Below, in pieces: positions 30,902 to 33,379 of a stretch of DNA of 33,379 nucleotides. The stretch covers positions 1-33,379 of the forward strand of contig CAZRLN010000028.1 of the NCBI GenBank assembly GCA_964601085.1, written 5' to 3'. Under the pieces are notes generated by a model. That model did not search any database. It had not been told where the DNA came from and saw only the letters and a list, made by a program, of their open reading frames with translations. The stretch's first letter is position 1; each line of letters begins with the position of its first letter. Made by a program: the position numbers and the translations under genes. This DNA comes from UBA1444 sp964601085 (GTDB lineage: Bacteria; Bacillota; Negativicutes; UBA1444).

Positions 30902-31678
30902 ATGCAGCTACATATATTAGCCAGCGGCAGTACTGGCAATGCGATCTTTATTGAACTCGGCGGGAGAAAGTTTCTCGTCGACGCCGGAATATCCGCCCGG
31001 CGGGTCGAAAAAGGCCTGCGCGGTGCGGGGGCGGACCCGTTGGAATTGGACGCCATCCTCGTCACGCATGAGCACAGCGACCATGTCAGCGGACTGCCGG
31101 TGTTCACCCGCAAATTCAAGACGCCGGTGTTCGCCCGGCGACGGACCTGGGACGCCTTCCAGCCGGCCCACCATGTCGAATCCGAATACCGGCGGGAACT
31201 GGGCGGCTGCCTGGAAATCGGCGGCGTCCGGGTGGAACCGTTTGCGATCTCCCACGATGCGGCCGAGCCGGTGGGCTATTCGTTTTGCTGCGGCGATGTC
31301 AAATGCGTCGTTGCGACCGACATGGGCTGCGTATCGGAACGGGTCGAGCAGGATCTGGCGTATGCCGACGTCATGGTATTCGAATCGAATCACGATGTGG
31401 CGATGCTGCGCAATGGCCCTTACCCCGAGTACCTGAAAAAGCGCATTCTGAGCAATCGCGGCCACCTCTCCAATCTGGACACCGGCCGCTGCCTCGCCCG
31501 GATGGGGAAAAAGCCCGGCATGCATGTGTTTTTGGCGCATCTGAGCCAGCACAACAATTGCCCGGAACTGGCCATGTCCACGGTCGGGCAGGTTCTGGAC
31601 CGGCAAGGTGTCCGGCTGGAACAGGATGTGTATTTGCATTTGGCCCATCCCAGCGAGACCGTCAGTTTTGCTCTTTGA
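30902..31678 (+). CDS. walJ: MBL-fold hydrolase, WalJ/YycJ type
   Basis: Metallo-beta-lactamase-fold nuclease-like protein, 258 residues. The metal motif HEHSDH is present, with SGSTGNAIFIEL at the N-terminus and GHLSN and the late LAHLSQHN histidines. In Bacillota this gene (yycJ) sits by the WalRK operon with htrA and rlmH, as here, though walRK is not in the window, and is thought to coordinate wall metabolism and DNA replication. ATG 30902 gives the family start MQLHILASGS; TTG 30896 with AGGA 8 bases before it is an alternative start adding two residues. No clear promoter was found before it. Confidence 0.88.
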   Translation: MQLHILASGSTGNAIFIELGGRKFLVDAGISARRVEKGLRGAGADPLELDAILVTHEHSDHVSGLPVFTRKFKTPVFARRRTWDAFQPAHHVESEYRRELGGCLEIGGVRVEPFAISHDAAEPVGYSFCCGDVKCVVATDMGCVSERVEQDLAYADVMVFESNHDVAMLRNGPYPEYLKKRILSNRGHLSNLDTGRCLARMGKKPGMHVFLAHLSQHNNCPELAMSTVGQVLDRQGVRLEQDVYLHLAHPSETVSFAL

Positions 31679-31712
31679 TTTTAACGATCATCGGACAAAG
31701 GAGGAGTTTTTC

Positions 31713-32831
31713 ATGAAAGCAATCTACAAAAAATACGCGCCGTTATTCATCGTCGCGATCCTGGGCGCAGTGATCGGCGGCGGCTTGGTGTTGGGTTACG
31801 GACCGTTTTTTATGGGCAAGTCGGTTCCGGACGCGGTCACGCAAATCAAACAGGAAGTCACCGCACCGACAGCCCGGGCGCAGTTGTCGGCGGCGCGCAA
31901 CACTCCCATCGTGCGGGCGGCCCAGATCGTCGGTCCGTCCGTTGTCGGCATCACCAACAAAGCCTATGTCAGCGATCTGTTCAACCGGCGGATGCTGGTG
32001 GAGCGCGGCAGCGGCTCCGGCGTCATTTATGACGCCGCCGGACACATCGTCACCAACTATCATGTGGTGGCGGAAGCGGAAGAGATCGTAGTTTCTTTGG
32101 CCGATGGCCGGACTGTGCCGGGCAAAGTGCAGGGCGTCGATCCGGCGACCGATCTGGCGGTCGTGAAAATTGATCCGGCGGGAACCCAGCCGGCGAAATT
32201 CGGCGATTCGGACAGCCTGCAGGTCGGCGAGCCGGCAATCGCCGTTGGCAATCCGCTGGGCCTCGAACTGAAGGGCAGCGTGACGGCCGGCGTGATCAGC
32301 GCGTTGAATCGGACGCTGGATATCGGCGAGCGCCGGTTCCGCCTGATTCAGACCGACGCGGCCATTAACCCCGGCAACAGCGGCGGCGCTTTGGCGAACG
32401 CCGATGGGGAAGTGGTCGGCATCAACAGCATCAAAATCGCCGTCGGCGGCGTGGAAGGGATCGGCTTCGCCATTCCGATGAATACGGCCCGACCGATCAT
32501 TCAGGCTCTCATCGAGAAGGGACGGGTGGCCCGGCCCTATCTCGGCGTAGTGGCATTTGACAAAAACACGGCGGAACGATACGGTTATCAGCTCAACATC
32601 AACAAAGGATTGTATGTGTTCCGGCTCGTTCTGAACTCTCCGGCGGACCGCGCCGGCATTCGCGTCGGCGACATCATCCTGAAGCTGGCCGGGCAGGAAA
32701 CCAACAGTTTGCCGGAACTGCGGTCCGTGATCGAGGCGCAGGGAGTCGGCGCCACCATACCCGTCACGGTCTCCCGCAACGGGGAACAGTTCGATGTGCA
32801 GGCGAAACTCAGCGAAGTGCCGAACGAGTAA
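31713..32831 (+). CDS. htrA: HtrA/DegP-type serine protease
   Basis: Envelope quality-control protease, 372 residues. A single N-terminal membrane anchor (~11-30) holds a trypsin-like domain outside the membrane; catalytic triad His117 (NYHVV), Asp147 (TDLAVV) and Ser223 (NPGNSGGA). One C-terminal PDZ domain (~285-365) follows, as in Bacillota HtrA. GGAGGAG is a strong ribosome site just before ATG 31713. It lies 34 bases after walJ and 3 before rlmH. Confidence 0.94.
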   Translation: MKAIYKKYAPLFIVAILGAVIGGGLVLGYGPFFMGKSVPDAVTQIKQEVTAPTARAQLSAARNTPIVRAAQIVGPSVVGITNKAYVSDLFNRRMLVERGSGSGVIYDAAGHIVTNYHVVAEAEEIVVSLADGRTVPGKVQGVDPATDLAVVKIDPAGTQPAKFGDSDSLQVGEPAIAVGNPLGLELKGSVTAGVISALNRTLDIGERRFRLIQTDAAINPGNSGGALANADGEVVGINSIKIAVGGVEGIGFAIPMNTARPIIQALIEKGRVARPYLGVVAFDKNTAERYGYQLNINKGLYVFRLVLNSPADRAGIRVGDIILKLAGQETNSLPELRSVIEAQGVGATIPVTVSRNGEQFDVQAKLSEVPNE

Positions 32832-32834
32832 CGG

Positions 32835-33317
32835 ATGAACCGGATTCGCATCGTTGCCGTCGGCAAAATCAAAGAGAAGTATTTGACGGAAGGCATCCGG
32901 GAATTTGCGAAGCGGCTGGGGCCGCTCTGCAAACTGGAGATCGTGGAGATCGACGAAGAACGGATGCCGGACGATCCGTCGCCGGCTGAAAAAGAAAAAG
33001 TGCTGGCGGCGGAAGGCGAGCGGCTGCTGAAAAAAGTGCCGGCGGCGACGTATCTGATTGTGCTTGACGTAGCGGGCCAGCCCGCCTCCTCGGAAGAATT
33101 GGCGAAAAAAATCGCCGCACTCGGCACGGCCGGGCACGGCGACATCACGTTCCTGATCGGGGGCGCTTTCGGTCTGTCGCCGGCAGTCATTGCGGCGGCG
33201 CGGGAGCGCCTCTCCTTTTCCCGCATGACCTTTACCCACCAGATGATCCGACTGCTGCTCGTCGAGCAAATCTACCGGGCGTTCAAAATCATCCGGGGCG
33301 AGAAGTATCACTGGTGA
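32835..33317 (+). CDS. rlmH: 23S rRNA (pseudouridine1915-N3)-methyltransferase RlmH
   Basis: SPOUT-class enzyme that methylates pseudouridine 1915 of 23S rRNA on the assembled ribosome. The 160-residue length is typical. Hallmarks are the start RIRIVAVGKIKEKY, the knot motif FLIGGAFGLS and the C-terminal TFTHQMIRLLLVEQIYRAF. It closes the walJ-htrA-rlmH set. The 62 bases after it are AT-rich and hold nothing I can assign. Confidence 0.96.
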   Translation: MNRIRIVAVGKIKEKYLTEGIREFAKRLGPLCKLEIVEIDEERMPDDPSPAEKEKVLAAEGERLLKKVPAATYLIVLDVAGQPASSEELAKKIAALGTAGHGDITFLIGGAFGLSPAVIAAARERLSFSRMTFTHQMIRLLLVEQIYRAFKIIRGEKYHW

Positions 33318-33379
33318 AGGGATACGGGAAACATTGCCTTATCCTCATAATCCAGATAGAATATTAAGTATAAAATAGA

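Noticed and set aside
1..33379. Insertion sequences, prophage, CRISPR array, tRNA or rRNA genes
   Set aside because: No transposase, integrase, phage structural gene, regularly spaced repeats or RNA-gene signatures were seen on either strand.

Overview
The window is ordinary-density chromosome from a GC-rich anaerobic bacterium, read as Bacillota and most likely Negativicutes (Sporomusaceae-like). The evidence for Bacillota is a complete T-box leader, an ECF transporter, TTG and GTG starts with strong GGAGG-type ribosome sites, the walJ-htrA-rlmH block, a spore/division-type FtsW and PBP pair, and formate-tetrahydrofolate ligase with FolD. The class assignment is inference. I saw no phage, insertion sequence, CRISPR array, tRNA or rRNA. 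All genes from about 1.7 to 24.9 kb are on the plus strand except one small gene; three genes in total are on the minus strand.

Layout. 1-67 is the tail of an upstream gene. 242-4328 is a carboxylate unit: a DASS-family transporter, a GlcD-type FAD oxidase and a GlcF-type Fe-S partner. 4480-5412 is an AEC permease with its own leader. 5550-6602 is an HD-GYP protein. 6681-6959 (minus) is a small protein resembling the NrdD C-terminus; it is divergent from 7081-8970, a bEBP-like regulator that has lost the residues needed for sigma-54 activation. 8985-15697 is a tight run: trmB, an ftsW-type flippase/polymerase, mutY, a PASTA-bearing class B PBP and polX. 15796-20292 holds fhs, a folD-like gene lacking the usual catalytic lysine, an amidohydrolase and cheR. 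20302-25018 is a self-contained tryptophan unit: promoter, T-box, TrpP-like ECF S component, two ATPases, EcfT, trpB2 and a terminator.

The last third has more unusual content. A long imperfect hairpin (25031-25094) follows the Trp unit. A minus-strand membrane protein with CACHE-like sensor, GAF, GGDEF and HD-GYP domains (25127-27697) is followed by a predicted plus-strand small RNA of about 125 nt (27816-27940) with a near-consensus promoter, a possible pseudoknot and a strong terminator. A minus-strand FtsA-like ATPase (27993-30131) carries a C-terminal region with five copies of a ~60-residue motif. A PerR-like regulator (30365-30793) with a plausible self-operator precedes the conserved walJ-htrA-rlmH set (30902-33317).

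The best candidates for undescribed biology are the small RNA, the repeat-bearing FtsA-like protein, the asymmetric ECF ATPase pair under T-box control, and the degenerate bEBP with its twin TTCTNNAGAA palindromes. All positions were indexed by hand and all family calls come from motif recognition without database searches.
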